Source: Termitomyces sp. T153
Taxonomy: Eukaryota > Basidiomycota > Agaricomycetes > Agaricales > Lyophyllaceae
DNA: 64,000 nt
Direction of reading: 5' to 3'
NCBI GenBank assembly: GCA_018296165.2
Contig: JACKQL020000004.1
Span: 558,001 to 622,000 of the forward strand
Positions 23,734 through 36,194 of the stretch are shown piece by piece; position 1 is the stretch's first letter; every line of letters starts with the position of its first letter. The notes under the pieces are model-generated. The model ran no database searches and was not told the origin of the DNA. It was given only the letters and a program-made list of their open reading frames with translations. The translations under genes were made by a program, and so were the position numbers.

Positions 23734-24595
23734 GAGTGAGAGGCTTCATTCGTTAGTCTGTACTTGATGGCAAGACGGAACTCACTGGGCATGGATTGGC
23801 TCTTTTCCTTTCTTTGCCAACTTCACAATTGGTGGCTGTTCAAGACCGCTGTTGTCGTCTTCAACTACGGAGGGATCTTGAGAATGACTCATGGGTGGAG
23901 GAGATTGAGAGGAAAGCGCTCTGTTTGACAGCACTAAAGCAATATCATGTTTTCACTATGAGTGGGTACAATGCGTGTCTCCCGCGTGCAGATCTGTGGG
24001 TGTAACAAATTCGATGGTCCCCAGACATAAACAAGAAATTCATCAAGGATGCCATAGTGTGATTATTGATTGAAGTCATCAAAGGAATATGTAAGCATTA
24101 GGTTTCTGATACACAAGATCTATATGGGCTCTTGCAGAAAGTCCAGATGATCTTTCTGTCTCCATATAGGACACGATTATTGTATGATAAGAGATGGAGA
24201 TACATTTACTTCTGGCAGCTTACAACAATGTTAGGTTTAATTAAATGTTGTTTTTCGGAGTCACTTACTGGCCAAAAGGGTAAGAAAGACTGTCGAGAAT
24301 GGGCCATTGCAGTGCACAGCAAATCCGAGGTCTACTAGAGTTCATCAATCTGTTTGTAGTAGATTCAATGTATCTACATTATAATGTGACTACAAATGAT
24401 ACATAATACAGTTGTATACAGATGTTATATTTACATGTTTTCACAAAATAAGACATCCAAAAAAATGACTAATGTTGTGTAAGTTTGTCAGAAGACTACG
24501 TGTAATAGTACAAAGGCACATAACTGAATTTATCAGAAAAAAACAACACTGCCAGACAACAATTATTGATTGACTGGCCAAAGGAATGGAGGTTA

Positions 24596-25500
24596 ATCAT
24601 GCAATTTCAGCTGACCCAGATTACACAATCCATCACTGTAGTGGCAGCCAATCAATCAACCAACCCATTGTTTTCATCAAGCTAATTACTGTCAGTGACC
24701 CAGATATGAAACAAGATTTTAGATGACTTTAGCATCCATCAATATCCTACATATTCTCAGAAAATAAGAAACTTACATTTCTAGTATACAAAGTATAAGT
24801 GTGCCAAGTTTTGTATTTTTTCTCAGTTGAGGAAGGATGCCAGAGACATCCCAATGGAAGGGTTGTTTTAACCATGAAATGAAACATGATGGGTATGTGA
24901 CCCTGCCAAGCTTTAGGACTCTGTGTCATGGTCTGCAAAGAGTCCAGGGTAGGATGCCAAGCTGAGTTTAAACATTTGTCATGCCAATTCATCCCTTTGT
25001 GGTTTGAAACTTGCTTTCTCCCTCTTATATGCATTATAGATGTTCAAATTAAGCCAGATCAGTAGAGATTATGTACTTTTACTTACATGACAGCTTTGAG
25101 AAAAATTAGACCTATAACATGCTGACAATACACAGATGAAAGTAGATGAAATAGCAAAATTCAACCATCCTCACAAGTGTGATTTTTGCTACTTTTTTTG
25201 GCTTCATGTACATAAAATCTGAGTTAAGAGATCTAAGTATGATATGTCTGGCATTGCTGAACATAATCTCCAAAATAATTGGAGAAGAATTGTGACAAGT
25301 ATGTGGTGTTGACCTGTGCAATTTCATATCTAGGTCATGTTTCATATCTGGGTCATTTGCAGTATACAATCCACTGGGTTGGTTGATTAGTCAGCTGCTG
25401 CTACAGCAATGGATTGTGTAGTCTGCTTGACAAAAACACTGGGCTGGCTGATTAGTCAGCTGCTGCTACAGCAATGAATTACATAATTCACTTGACAACA
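24596..25500. mobile_element. Foldback-like inverted-repeat element
   Basis: Left arm (about 24,596-24,715) contains 'attacacaatccatcactg', 'caatcaaccaaccc' and 'gacccagatatgaaaca'. The right arm (about 25,325-25,500) holds the reverse complements in reverse order ('tgtttcatatctgggtc', 'gggttggttgattagtc', 'ctacagcaatggattgtgta'). The internal 600 bp is AT-rich and non-coding. The right arm is doubled and joins the minisatellite at 25,505. Long, internally repetitive inverted arms recall Foldback transposons. No transposase and no clear target duplication seen. Confidence 0.5.
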
Positions 25501-25504
25501 GATT

Positions 25505-26030
25505 ACACAATCCATTGCTGTAGCAGCAACTGACTAATCAGCCAGCCCAGTGTTTTTGTCAAGCAGACTACACTGACCAATCAACCAACCCAGTATTTTT
25601 GTCAAGCAGATTACACTGACTAATCAGCCAGCCCAGTGTTTTCATCAAAGCAGACTACACAATCCATTGCTGTAGCAGCAGCTGACTAATCAACCAACCC
25701 AGTGTTTTCATCAAGCAGACTACACAATCCATTGCTGTAGCAGCAGCTGACTAATCAGCCAACCCAGTGTTTTTGTCAAGCAGACTACACAATCCATTGC
25801 TGTAGCAGCAGCTGACTAATCAACCAACCCAGTGTTTTCATCAAAGCAGACTACACAATCCATTGCTGTAGCAGCAGCTGACTAATCAGCCAACCCAGTG
25901 TTTTCATCAAAGCAGATTACACAATCCATTGCTGTAGCAGCAGCTGACTAATCAGCCAACCCAGTGTTTTTGTCAAGCAGATCACACAATCCATTGCTGT
26001 AGCAGCAGCTGACTAATCAACCAACTTTGT
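25505..26030 (+). repeat. Minisatellite of about 66 bp, nine units
   Basis: Units read cacaatccattgctgtagca, then gcagctgactaatcaaccaa, then cccagtgttttcatcaaagc, then agacta. They start near 25,505, with about seven full and two shortened copies to 26,030. Two inverted copies precede the array at 25,365-25,495. Units differ by small variants (tcatcaaagc or ttgtcaagc). It is CpG-free. Confidence 0.85.
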
Positions 26031-26329
26031 CAAATATTTTATCTCAAATGGTGGAAAGTTAACATGTTATGAAATTACCTCCATAAATTTGACTAGTTGT
26101 CATGAACACAGATACATTGCAAAGCTGTCCTGAACAAAATACAAAATATATATGTAGTGTTCTCTAGTCCAAATAGAACACCACAATTGAAAAACAAAAA
26201 GAAAACAGTAATATTAAAGAATATGACAGAATAACAGAACAAGAAGGAAAAAAAGAATGAAAAAAAGCAATTCCATTAATTAGCTGGTAGTAATAGCCAA
26301 AAAACATAGCTGGGAGGGAGCAAATTTTA

Positions 26330-26800
26330 AGGACAGAGTAGGTCAAAGTCACATGGTGTTCATTTTCACAATATTAGCTAGATGTGATAGCTAGAAGGGA
26401 GCAAAACTTGAAAACACACATAGTGTTCAATTTCACAATATTAGCCAGTAGTAGTAGCTAAAAGGGAGCAGACAAGGAAAGAATACCTAGTCAGACCAGA
26501 TCATGTGCTTAAGAGAGCAAAATTCAAGGACAAGGATACCCAGTCAGAGTAGGTCAAAGTCACATGATGTTTATTTCCATTATATAGCTGGTGGTAATAG
26601 CAGGATACCCAGTCAAACCAGATCACATGCTCAAGGGAGCAAAATTCAAGAACAAGGATACCTGGTAAGAGTAGGTCAAAGTCACATGATGTTCATTTTC
26701 ATTATATAGCTGGTGGTAATAGCCAGAAGGGAGCAGAAATTGAGGACAAGAAAAGGATACCCAGTTAGACAAGATCATGTGCCTAATAACCTTATCATAT
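26330..26800 (+). repeat. Second degenerate tandem repeat
   Basis: Several copies of a longer unit contain 'gtaggtcaaagtcacatg', 'tatagctggtggtaatagc', 'agggagcaaaattcaag' and 'ggatacccagtcag' (for example near 26,338, 26,530 and 26,670). Unit length varies from about 70 to 140 bp. No coding content. Confidence 0.65.
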
Positions 26801-27523
26801 GGAAGCAATAATCAAGGACAAAATTTGGCAGTTGAAGATGGAGTAAAGCCTTGGCTACTTTGTAGACCTTGGAACTATCAGTCATCCTGTAGGAATGAAT
26901 GAACTCTGTTTGTACTGCTGGCAAGCCAATATGCAGGGCTAAGAGGCAGGAGTAAAGTGGAAACTCTACACCTATTACTATATGTACTTTTAGTCATTGT
27001 TGTGTGGCTGTATATGTATAGCATTTTGTATTAGAACTCTCTTTGCATTATTTTGGGTGGCTGGTGTATGGCATGGTCACATCATAAAAGGCTCAGCTGG
27101 AACTTGTGGGATGGATGAAAAATTTATCTGGGTGGTTGGTGGCTGGTGGCCTGGCCTTGTGTGTCTGGTTCTTCCTGAGTCTTTGCATATGTGGGATGTC
27201 TCAACCTCCCATGGTGTGTGGTTCCATGCCCTGCCTCCTGTGTGTCTCCCTTCTTGTCTATCTATTGGACCTGCATAATCTCCTCTCTACCTTGGTTCCT
27301 AGCTCCCTTGTTAACCATCTACTCTCCTTCTTCCCTCCTCCTCTCCATTCTGTCCCACCATCTTTCCTCCTCTTCATCATTCTCTTTGTCTTCTGCTGTC
27401 AGTTCTCTTGTCATCATTCTTGGGTACCCTCCTTCTGTAAATGCTCCTGTTTTCCCTAAGAACTTTGTCATTGCCTCTAGTCTATCTTTTGTTCCCAGTA
27501 GGACCCCCAACTCCAATTGATCA

Positions 27524-28530
27524 TCAACAACTCTTAGTATTTCTGTGTTCTTCATATTCTGGGCAGCTCTGGATGACATGCTCTCTGGTTTGGAACCTTG
27601 CCCTGCATATGCATACTATTCTTTTGTTAGGCACAAACTTAGCATGGTACTCACCCAAGAACATGTGTTTAGTCCTGCACTGGATAAGTCTGCTGAATAT
27701 CTTCCTTGGTGTGTGTACCATGTGTTCTCTTGGTTTCCATCTGGGTGGGAGGGTGTTTGTGATTGCAAAGCCTCCTAACCTTGGTGATCCCTTCCATTCT
27801 CTGTTCCATGTCTCCAAGGCTCCTTCCTTGATTCTCCTTCCTGCATTTGTGTATGTCTTGTAATCCTTCTTCCAAATCTCCACTCCTTTCTTTGCTTCTT
27901 TGTCCACCTCCTCATTGCCTTTCACATCTTTGTGTCCCAGGCACCATTTGATGCCCATTGTGTTGTTGGGGTCTTTGTTGAGGAAAGTGTCTATTGTTTT
28001 TGTTATGTTGACCATGTTCAATTGACCAGGTTTCAGTTTCAGCTCATATGCCAATATGACCACTGCAGTATTATCAGCAAAAATATGGATATGTTTGACT
28101 GCCTTTGTGCCCTGGCATATCTAGTTGCTGCCTTGGCTGCCCTTGCTATAGCTGTTAGTTCTGTGTCATACACTTTGGCCCTACACCCTAGCCCACCCCT
28201 CTCAGCAAATACCCTATTTCTCCTGTGTAGGCTGACAAGTCCCCATCCTACCATCATTTCCTCACCATGGGTGGTCTTCTGCTTCAATCCATCTGAGTAG
28301 ACTAAGATTTGCATTTGGTCTGTGCTGAAAGCCCTTACCCTCTTGTTGTGACTTTTGGCCTTCTCCTTCTTCTTGGCTCTTTTTGGTGCTCCTGTAATTG
28401 TGAGTCTGTTTCCAAACTTATCTGCTGTGTTTTGCCATGGGGGGGCTATGAATGGGTCAATCCTCTTCCCCTCAAACAGTCTGTATGTTGTCCTTGCTAT
28501 CCTCTCAAGTTGATTGAGTTTCATTTTCAA
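27524..28530 (-). pseudogene. LINE RNase H domain
   Basis: The minus strand shows the RNase H pattern: 'QILVYSDGLKQ' (first Asp), 'VYDTELTAIARAAKAATRY' (Glu), then in another frame 'IKWCLGHKDVKGNEEVDKEA' (His and last Asp), followed by a Cys-rich stretch 'CICRARFQTREHVIQSC'. Frame changes show it is dead. Confidence 0.8.
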
Positions 28531-28772
28531 ACACCTCTTTGTCAGTTTTCTTGATGGTAGTGGGGTGGGTTTGTCATATGATCCTCTTGTCTCCAGTCCT
28601 CACTCAGTCTTTCAATGATCAAGTTTGTCTCCTTAATCCTATGCATTCTGTTGGCATAGCTCCTAACCACCATATCCAGCATGATTTCCAGGGGGAGTAC
28701 TGCCATGTCTACCTTTAGCACTTTGGTTGGCATGGTCCTGAACACTCCAGCCATGTGTCTCAATGCATAGTT

Positions 28773-29880
28773 CTATATTTTGGTTAGTTTTGCTAAGTTC
28801 ACCCGGTTACCCAACCACCATATTGGGCAGGCATACATCATTACTGGTATTATGCAAGCTCTATACATTATGTGTAACCATGTCTGGCTAACACCTTTTA
28901 TTGTGTTTGCAAGGATGCATGACCCTGATGCTGCATTCTTGGCCTTCTGAGTTACCTTACTGACATGCTGATGAAAGGTGAGCTTCCTGTCAATGTGTAA
29001 TCCCAGGATCCTTATCATCTCCTTTGCTCTAATTTCCATCTCAGTTCCATCCTGCATTGGGAGTTTGATTGGTGGGGAATGGTTTTGATCTTGTCTCCAT
29101 GAATGATGCATGAGCTCCATCTTTTCTGGAGCTGTTGATAATCCTACTTTTGTTAGCCACTCATTGAAAAATATAAAATCTTCCCATAGTATCTTGATGT
29201 TGATGTCTAGTGACCCCAATGACACTGCTAGTGTTCTGTCATCAATGTACATGCTTAAGGTCACTGTCTGTTGAGTCATTCTTTCTAGGCCTTGTTGTAT
29301 ATGTGTTGTCTATTCTCTTCTCCATGAGTTCTAGAATCTTGCTCCTGTAAATTATTGATAGGACAAGTGATACTGGGAAGCCTTGGGGGATTCCATTCTG
29401 CACTGGCTTCATATCACTTCAGACACCATCTAGACAGACTGCTGCATGTTTCTCTCTAAGGAAGGAGTCCATCCATTTGACTAGTGAGAGCAGTATGCCT
29501 TTTCTTCTCATCTCCTTGAGGAGTCTCACATGGTTGATGTTGTTGAAGAAACCTGAGATGTCAAATGTAAGTACTGACATTACTTTGCCATGGTTACATG
29601 CTGCTTGGATGCCCTCAATATGTGTCAGCAGTGCATCATTAGTTGAACTGCTTAGTCATCTTCTAAACTGTGTAGGGGGGACCAAGTCTCTGCTCCCCAC
29701 TAGATAGCTCAACCTTCTTGCAACTATCCCTTCCAGTACCCTACCTAGGCATTCTAGCAATTGGATTAGCCTGTAGGCTCTTGGTTCTGAGTAGTCCACT
29801 TTGTTGGGTTTTCTAAGGGCAACTGCAACCACCTTACACAATGGCCTGGGTTGATACCCCATCTGCACACAGTGATGCAT
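28773..29880 (-). pseudogene. LINE reverse transcriptase
   Basis: Pieces read VAVALRKPNKVDYSEPRAY and 'RLIQLLECLGRVLEGIVARR' (29,880-29,656), then after stops 'LSMYIDDRTLAVSLGS' (29,279 on), where YIDD is an intact catalytic motif, and 'ILGLHIDRKLTFHQHV'. Stops and frameshifts between 29,656 and 29,279 inactivate it. Confidence 0.83.
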
Positions 29881-30627
29881 CAGTGCAAGAACTGTTTCCT
29901 CCTCACTTTTCCATGCCCACTATACTGTCTGGAATGGCTGTTGACTTGCCCCTGGGGCCTTTTTGATGCTGTGTCAATATATTGCCTCCTTTACCTCCCA
30001 CCTTGTTAGCACTATATGTTGTATGTCCTGTGGTTGTCTCAACATCAGATCTGGAGCCTCATTGTCCTCCAGTGATGGTGGTGGCTTGAATAGCACTTCT
30101 CTCAGTGCCTTGCATTTTTCCTTGTGTGATATGGCTGGTTTGTTGCCAATCCTATGTATCACTGGTGATGGGTAGTTCCTCATGCCCCTGGACCACCCTC
30201 TGAGGCCCCACATCATCAACAGTGTAGTCTTCTCCAGAGTTTCCATGATCCATTTTGACTTGGCATGCCTGTAGAGTCTTCTGAAATAGTTTGTGGTTCT
30301 TCTTATTTCTCTGTTGATGGCTCCATTCTGATCTCCCCAACATTCCTTGTAGGCCTGTTGGTCTTCCCATAGTTTCATTCTCCTCTTGTTTGCTTCATCA
30401 AGGTTTTTGTTCCACCATAGTCTAGCTTTGTCAGACAGTTTCCTCTCCTTGGCCACCTTCACCATTGCCTTCAACATTGCTTCCATTATCAGTTCTACAT
30501 CTATGTCTAATTCTTCTGGTTTCCAGTCAGTATCCAGATTGTGTAATTATTCCCACCATTCTCTATGTCTGTCCTCTCAAATTCTTCTTTCCATTCATCT
30601 GGTTTAGTCTCCTTGAAGCTATACCTG

Positions 30628-30830
30628 CTCTGTAAGGGCAACCTTTGGAGGCTGTGGCTCAATCACACAGCTGGCAAAGGGAAATCCAAAGTCTATTCAG
30701 TACTGTACAGTGTCTACTGAGATAACTACTCCCCTGGCAAAGGGAAATCCAAAGAGAACAAGTCTGGGGATTCCCTAGGCCAGGTGTGATGCTTCAGAGG
30801 CTTCAAAAGCATGGGAAACAACTGTACAAA
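30628..30830 (+). repeat. Short dispersed repeat (third copy)
   Basis: Matches 1,553-1,745, including 'tggctcaatcacacagctgg' and 'gcatgggaaacaact', and keeps the roughly 134 bp that copy B lacks. It sits at the right edge of the LINE block. Confidence 0.5.
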
Positions 30831-30899
30831 CAAATAGGTTCAATCTTGTCCATCTTTCTCTCTAAGCATGGATGCCTACAATAGAGGAGGAGAGGCTTC

Positions 30900-32166
30900 G
30901 TCTCTTTGCCTCCCTTGTAAGTGAGAGATTCTAGTATTTCCCATGAGAATACTCAATATTGGGACACAAAAATGACAGAGCCATTCGAGTCCGAACACTG
31001 AGAAGAAATTTGAATCAAAACACATTCATTGGAAAGGTTGGGCCTCTCACCCATATGTAACCCACATCCCACAGCTCCTGCTTGAAAACATTGTTGGAGT
31101 GTGGGTATACATACCAAGTCTCTAGATTATTCAGAGTTGAGTCGGGGTCATCATACAGATGAACAACTATATCCTGGACGGCTCTGTAGGGACATCAGAT
31201 GAACTCTGAGTGTTAAGCCACAGGTACTGACATGAACTCAGGTGCTGAGATTAACTGTTTTCTCGATGGCAAGTGATGCATTGGGAGTATAGTCGAAGCA
31301 CTTAGTTCGGTTGTATCAAATTATTGTAAATTCAGCGGTGGCGTTGCAGTTGATGGGACTAATCCGGCTGGAACATGATTGATAGGTGTATAGTGAAGTG
31401 GAGGTGTGTTTCGATTTGTATCGGAAGAGGACGACAAAGGCGATTGGTCAGAAACATGTGTTTGGACTGGGTCTGAGGAGGATAAGGTGATAGAGTCTTG
31501 GAAGGGCTCAGTATTAGTACCGATCGACATAGAGTTCGGGGTAATTTCCACGTTTGACTCGGTAAATCTTGAGGCCACTTCCGAAATCTGAGTGTTCCAT
31601 CTAGACAAGATGCTTCGTGTCAAACTGGACTCAATGAATTCTCGAGTCTCTCTTCTGCTCAAATGGTGTGCAATTTCAGAAGGCTGAATTTGACGTGAGA
31701 TGATCCAAATCAATCGGATAGTAGGAGTTTATAACACACTATCGTCAGTTCGAACTTGATTTTGAGGCATACCTTGCGTATTAGATAAATGGCCCTTATC
31801 AATAAGAGGCAAATCAGAGTCGACTTACGATCGATTTGTTGTCAATATCTGCAGATGTTCTTCTCGCATTCTGCAATGGGAAATTGAAATTGAGGTATGA
31901 ATTCAAAATCCATCCAACACAAGTCTGACAGTAATCTTCTTACAGAAGTTAAAGGGTCTACAGGGTTTCTGTGATCACCTTCATTGACAGTTGACAGGCG
32001 CTCTCTGAGTGAGAGACTTCGTTCGTTAGTCTGTACTTGATGGCAAGACGGAACTCACTGGACGTTGCCTGGCTTTTTTCCTTCTCTTCGCCAACTTCAC
32101 AACCGGTGGCTGTTCGAGACCGCTGTTGTCGTCTTCAACCACAAAGGGATCCTGAGAATGACTCAT
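30900..32166 (-). pseudogene. M-family pseudogene (truncated, stop, frameshift)
   Basis: The minus strand holds a possible first exon from 32,166 (MSHSQDPFVVEDDNSGLEQP ... RRKKARQRP), the exon 31,683-31,321 (SRRETREFIESSLTRSIL), the module's first exon 31,183-31,051 (133 nt, 'VVHLYDDPDSTLNNLETW', 'QELWDVGYIW') and part of its second exon. The second exon carries an in-frame TGA after SVIFVSQY. The element-rich block starts before the membrane exon, which is lost. A 2-nt difference from unit I in the N-terminal segment also shifts the frame. It is the left remnant of a further P/M unit. Confidence 0.75.
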
Positions 32167-33112
32167 GGGTGGAGAAGATCGAGAGGGAGGCGCTCTGTTT
32201 GGCAGCACTAAGGCAATATCATGTTTTCACTATGAGTGGGTACAATGCGTGTCTCCCGCGTGCAGATCTGTGGGCGCAACAAATTCGATGGTCCCCAGAC
32301 ATAAACAAGAAATTCATCAAGATGCCATAGTGCGATTATCGATCGAAGTCGTCAAATGAATACGTAAGCATTAGGTTTCTGATACACGAGATCCATATGG
32401 GCTCTTGCGGAAAGTCCAGATGATCTTTCTGTCTCCGTATAGGACATGATTATATTGGTTTGGGCGGGGTTCGGAACAATATAGCTTGTGGTGTACATCG
32501 ATCAGTCAGTCGTCGTGGTATGCGGCGTTACACGAGGCAGCCACGAGAGAAGCGCCTCAAATGTTCGAGGCTACATATCCATATGCCGGTTTCGGTTTTG
32601 ATTTATTTGCGCAGGAGCTGTATGATCAGGACGGAAAGAAGTGGAAAGGCGTCGACTTCCGGCGGCCTACAATAATGTTATTAGAGTCACGTAAGTGCTG
32701 TTTTTTGGAGCCACCGTAGAAAGGGTAAGAAATACTAGGCATTATGAGCTCAAAAATATACTTAGAAGAGTTCTCAGGGTGGGTGTTGAGGACAACTGGT
32801 AATTTTCATTATGTGATCATGATATCGTTATGCATGAACATTTCTCACTTTCTCTGAAATTTCTGAATAAATGGGAATAGACATGCTTCCCTTGCCCACT
32901 GACCTCGACATGTACATCACATCTTGATTTAGTTTTAGGGCAATCCTGTCGGACCAGGGCAATCCTGTCGGACCGGGCCGATCCAGCCGGGAACATGATC
33001 AGGGAATCATGTTCGAATTCCGATCCATAAGTTAGTTGCTTCAGTTCTATTGTGATCAATCATATACTAAGTGGTTCCTCGTATATTGTGCAAACCACTA
33101 CGACATCAGGGT

Positions 33113-34284
33113 ATGACGTAAGTCATTCTGTTTGTATCTTCTATATTCTAGGTATTGACTCGAGGCCTTAGATTTTCTATTGTAGAGATCGAAGATCCTG
33201 AAGTGGCGAGCCCGACAATAATCCATACTTACAACCCGACTATTGAGCCGGATGGTTCATTGAATCTTTCCAAAATCAGCTGGGTGAAGAAAGGAGATAT
33301 ATATGTGGTTCGTTAGCTCGCATGCTTTTCGAGGCGATGAACTTGACCACCGAACGTTGTTCAAGTGCTGTACTTCCATCCGTGGTATATATACTAATCT
33401 CATTCACCCGTCACTGTCCCCGATCATACCGGCCGAGAAATGGACTCCTCTGCTTCGGATACACAATGGAACTGCCGTTCTTCTATTAATAAGTGATCCA
33501 TTCGACTCATTGTTGAGAAAATAATATTCAATCTATCCGGTGTAGGGGCAGACCGTATAAAGACGTCCCAAGTACATGGAAAGGGTCCTGGTTCTCCATC
33601 ATCTTCTCCTCGAGATGGTCGAATTTACATCCCTGCGTTAGATCCAAGGTGAATATAAATGTACCAGAATTGAAATTTGAACGTTTCTAACCGTTTGGCT
33701 TTCTCCATACCATATGACTAACAGCGATGTACCCACAGGACCTTCGGACTCTCCAGAAACATTGTAAGTTCTCCTTGATCTATTTCGTTGTCCGGTTGCC
33801 CATTTTTAAAAGAATTGTTGTTCGTCAAATCCGCGATTTTGATGAAGAGGAACATCATATCGTCCGGAACTGGACAGTCGCTCTTGAAACCGACTTTTCT
33901 TTAGATCCAAATAAGTTGAGCTCGATCAAACCCGGCGAAGTGTATTTAGTATGTTATTCTTTTGTTCCGTCATTTGTTACTGTTCTCGGTCTGATACCAA
34001 CTTTGCTTCACTAGGGACGCAAACGCGATGGCTACTTCGAATGCCTAATATACGATGGTTGCCCCCCCATTTGGGACGCCATGCTCGACTTGTGCATTTC
34101 CGAAATTCAGGGAGTTGCACAACCAGTCCTATTACTCATAAGCAAGGATATTTGAATAACCATCTTAGATAATCAACCTCATTGAGTTTTTGCAGGTGAA
34201 AGTGATTATAATGCAATGAAACATCGACGCGATACAAAACGAGCTTGGGAAGTAACTTATATGGAGGCAAAAGGGATCACTTAA
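33113..34284 (+). CDS. P-family gene II: two-module protein of unknown function (253 aa)
   Basis: My model is join(33113..33117, 33172..33307, 33366..33492, 33546..33648, 33725..33763, 33813..33948, 34015..34141, 34196..34284); all phases close. Exons 2 and 6 are both 136 nt and exons 3 and 7 both 127 nt, in the same phases: the gene is an internal duplication of an exon pair. Module 1 has IVEIEDPEVASPTII ... 'KKGDIYV' and 'PLLRIHNGTAVLLLI'. Module 2 has VVRQIRDFDEEEHHIV ... 'KPGEVYL' and 'GVAQPVLLLI'. A short linker and a basic C-terminal tail (NAMKHRRDTKRAW) follow. The intron after exon 7 is GC-AG. No signal peptide or membrane helix. Convergent with M-II, 184 bp between stops. Family not recognised. 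Confidence 0.78.
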
Positions 34285-34467
34285 CCTCCTGCTTACTTTT
34301 TCGACGTCGTGGCGGACATGAGCTATATTACATGCAGAAGTGATTGTAGGTTAACAGAAATTCACCACCCTGCGGCTTTCAGCGCTTGAACCTGAACTCT
34401 GCGCATCAGGACTGGACGAGTATCCTGAGGGTTAATGAAAGCGATGGAAATGAGCAGCAGATAGTGA

Positions 34468-36194
34468 CTAGTACAACAGATTCTGGGGATTCAGCCTATA
34501 GATTGAATTGAGATAAGGATCAATCGATCGCTCGCCAGAGCGCTTCAACTCGATTCTCATCCACCATTGGGCCAACATAGGTAGAAAGTTGCTTAAAAAT
34601 GCATGTAAGGAACCAACAAGATCGGTTCTCCATGGCTGCCACATGAAAAGTATCATGGATGCTAAGTGCATGAGGAACCCAAGGCCAGTCCCCAGTAAAA
34701 TATCCAAACGACCAGTGGGGCGTCCTAATTAAATAAGTCAAAACTGCACCCACAAATGCTTTGAAAGATGAAAAACATACGATAGAGGACGAATGGCTTA
34801 GTCTTTCCCCCTTCTTGGACAGTAAAGGGTTCTAAGGTTTCCCATGAGAATGTCCGATACTTAGCCACAAAAGCTACGGAGCCGCTCGAATCTGAAAACT
34901 GAAACAACAAAAAGATAATCAAACAAAATTTAAAGGAAAGAGAATTAAGCTTCTCACCCATCTGTAACCAACATTCCATAATTCACGCCTAAAGACGTTT
35001 TTCGAGAGAGGGCGTACATTCCATGTCTGTACCTCCTTCAAGGAGGAGGAGTCGGGGTCATTATACAGATGGACAACTATGACTCGATGAGCTCTTTAAG
35101 AGAAACATCAGACGGACTCGTAGTGGTGAATCACAGGTGCTGACGTTAATTCAGGTGTTGATCTTGACCATTTTCCAGATGGCAAGTGATGCATTGGGAG
35201 TATGGTCGAAGAACTTAGTTCGGTCGTATCAAATTCTTGTGTATCTAGAGGTGGTGTCTCAGTATGTGGCGGCACTAATTCGGCCGGAACGTGATTGGCA
35301 AATGGATAGTGAAGTGAAGGTGAGTGTCGATATGTATTGGAAGAGGACGAAAAAGACGATGTGCCGGAAATATGTGTTTGGACCGGGTCTAAGGAGGGTA
35401 AGGTGATAGAGTCCTCTTGCTCAAATTTTGACTCATATTTAGAGGACGGTGATGAGGTTGGCGGAGAAGAGGACGTGGAAACTTGGCTTTCATCATAATA
35501 GGAAGTCGTAACTGTGTTTGCATTGACGGTCGCCTGCAAGCCTGTCAACTTTTCTTCCGGTTGAAGGGTTGGTTCCATTGTCTCTTCACCTTTCGACTGT
35601 TGGAGGATGGAGAGACTATTGTCCGGTGAGATGTTCTCCGTCGCAGTACCGCCTGCCGGGACAGCTGACTGTTGGAGAATTTTCCTGATCAAGGCAGCCT
35701 GGATTCCATGAGAAACGTTTGTTTGAATACCGTCGGTGAGACCAAATCTAATAGTGGTCTCTATCATCCCTGTGTTAAGATTACACAAGATAGTTGAAGG
35801 CTAGGCATATATCAGCTAATTCATTGAGATCATGAGGGTCTGAGACGGACCACACTCAGATTGACAGTGACATTGACTTGCTACGGCAATCTCTCAGTAA
35901 GACGAAGACAAAGGCGAGGATATTAGTATTAGTTACAATCGACTGCTCCCCCGTAGCTTCAGATTTAAGTCCTGTCTTTACAGAAGATAAGCAGCTGTTA
36001 GAAGCTGTAGAGCTCTCCTGCGTTCGGCATTTCGCCACTTTGGCAGCCACTGGGAGTGACTTCTGAAAGGTGACACGAGTAAAGTCAACCTCAGAACTAG
36101 ACCAAGTGACTTGACGTACCAGAAGCTTGTGCTTCTTTAAGCGTCTTGCTGGCGAGCGCTGATCACGATTGTTGTTTGTTGGAGAAAATCTCAT
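34468..36194 (-). CDS. M-family gene II: module protein with C-terminal membrane segment (455 aa)
   Basis: My model is complement(join(34468..34724, 34781..34898, 34958..35093, 35145..35800, 35937..36062, 36120..36194)); all phases close. The N-terminus is basic (RDQRSPARRLKKHKLL). About 260 Ser/Thr/Pro-rich residues follow ('STSSSPPTSSPSS'). The module is coded by a 136-nt exon ('HRVIVVHLYNDPDSSSL', 'ELWNVGYRW') and a 118-nt exon ('FSWETLEPFTVQEGG', 'KPFVLYR'), in the same phases as the P modules. The last exon has one hydrophobic helix ('LLGTGLGFLMHLASMILFMW') and a tail with 'FLSNFLPMLAQWW'. It is likely a single-pass membrane protein. Function unknown. Confidence 0.75.

Larger units (their letters stand above)
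27300..30620 (-). mobile_element. 5'-truncated LINE with RT and RNase H
   Basis: The minus strand carries most of one ORF2 in broken pieces. From right to left: the pre-RT region (30,486-29,974, 'WWNKNLDEANKRRMKLWED'), RT (29,880-28,773), RNase H (28,530-27,524) and the C-terminal region (27,579-27,319, 'LLGTKDRLEAMTKFLGKTG'). The endonuclease expected upstream is missing, as is usual for incomplete reverse transcription. The block is CpG-poor. The domain set (RT plus RNase H) fits Tad1- or I-like fungal LINEs. Confidence 0.85.

Noticed and set aside
25505..26030. CRISPR-like regular repeats
   Set aside because: The repeats are contiguous with no unique spacers, in a eukaryotic TE block; it is a minisatellite.
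27100..27520. Plus-strand Leu/Ser-rich ORFs that look like membrane proteins
   Set aside because: They are the complement of the LINE C-terminal coding region and carry no independent support.
35856..35940. A hydrophobic stretch (ILAFVFVLL) as a second membrane helix of M proteins
   Set aside because: In M-II and M-III a phase-0 GTAACT or GTAATT donor precedes it, and the downstream exon joins in frame only if this part is intron.
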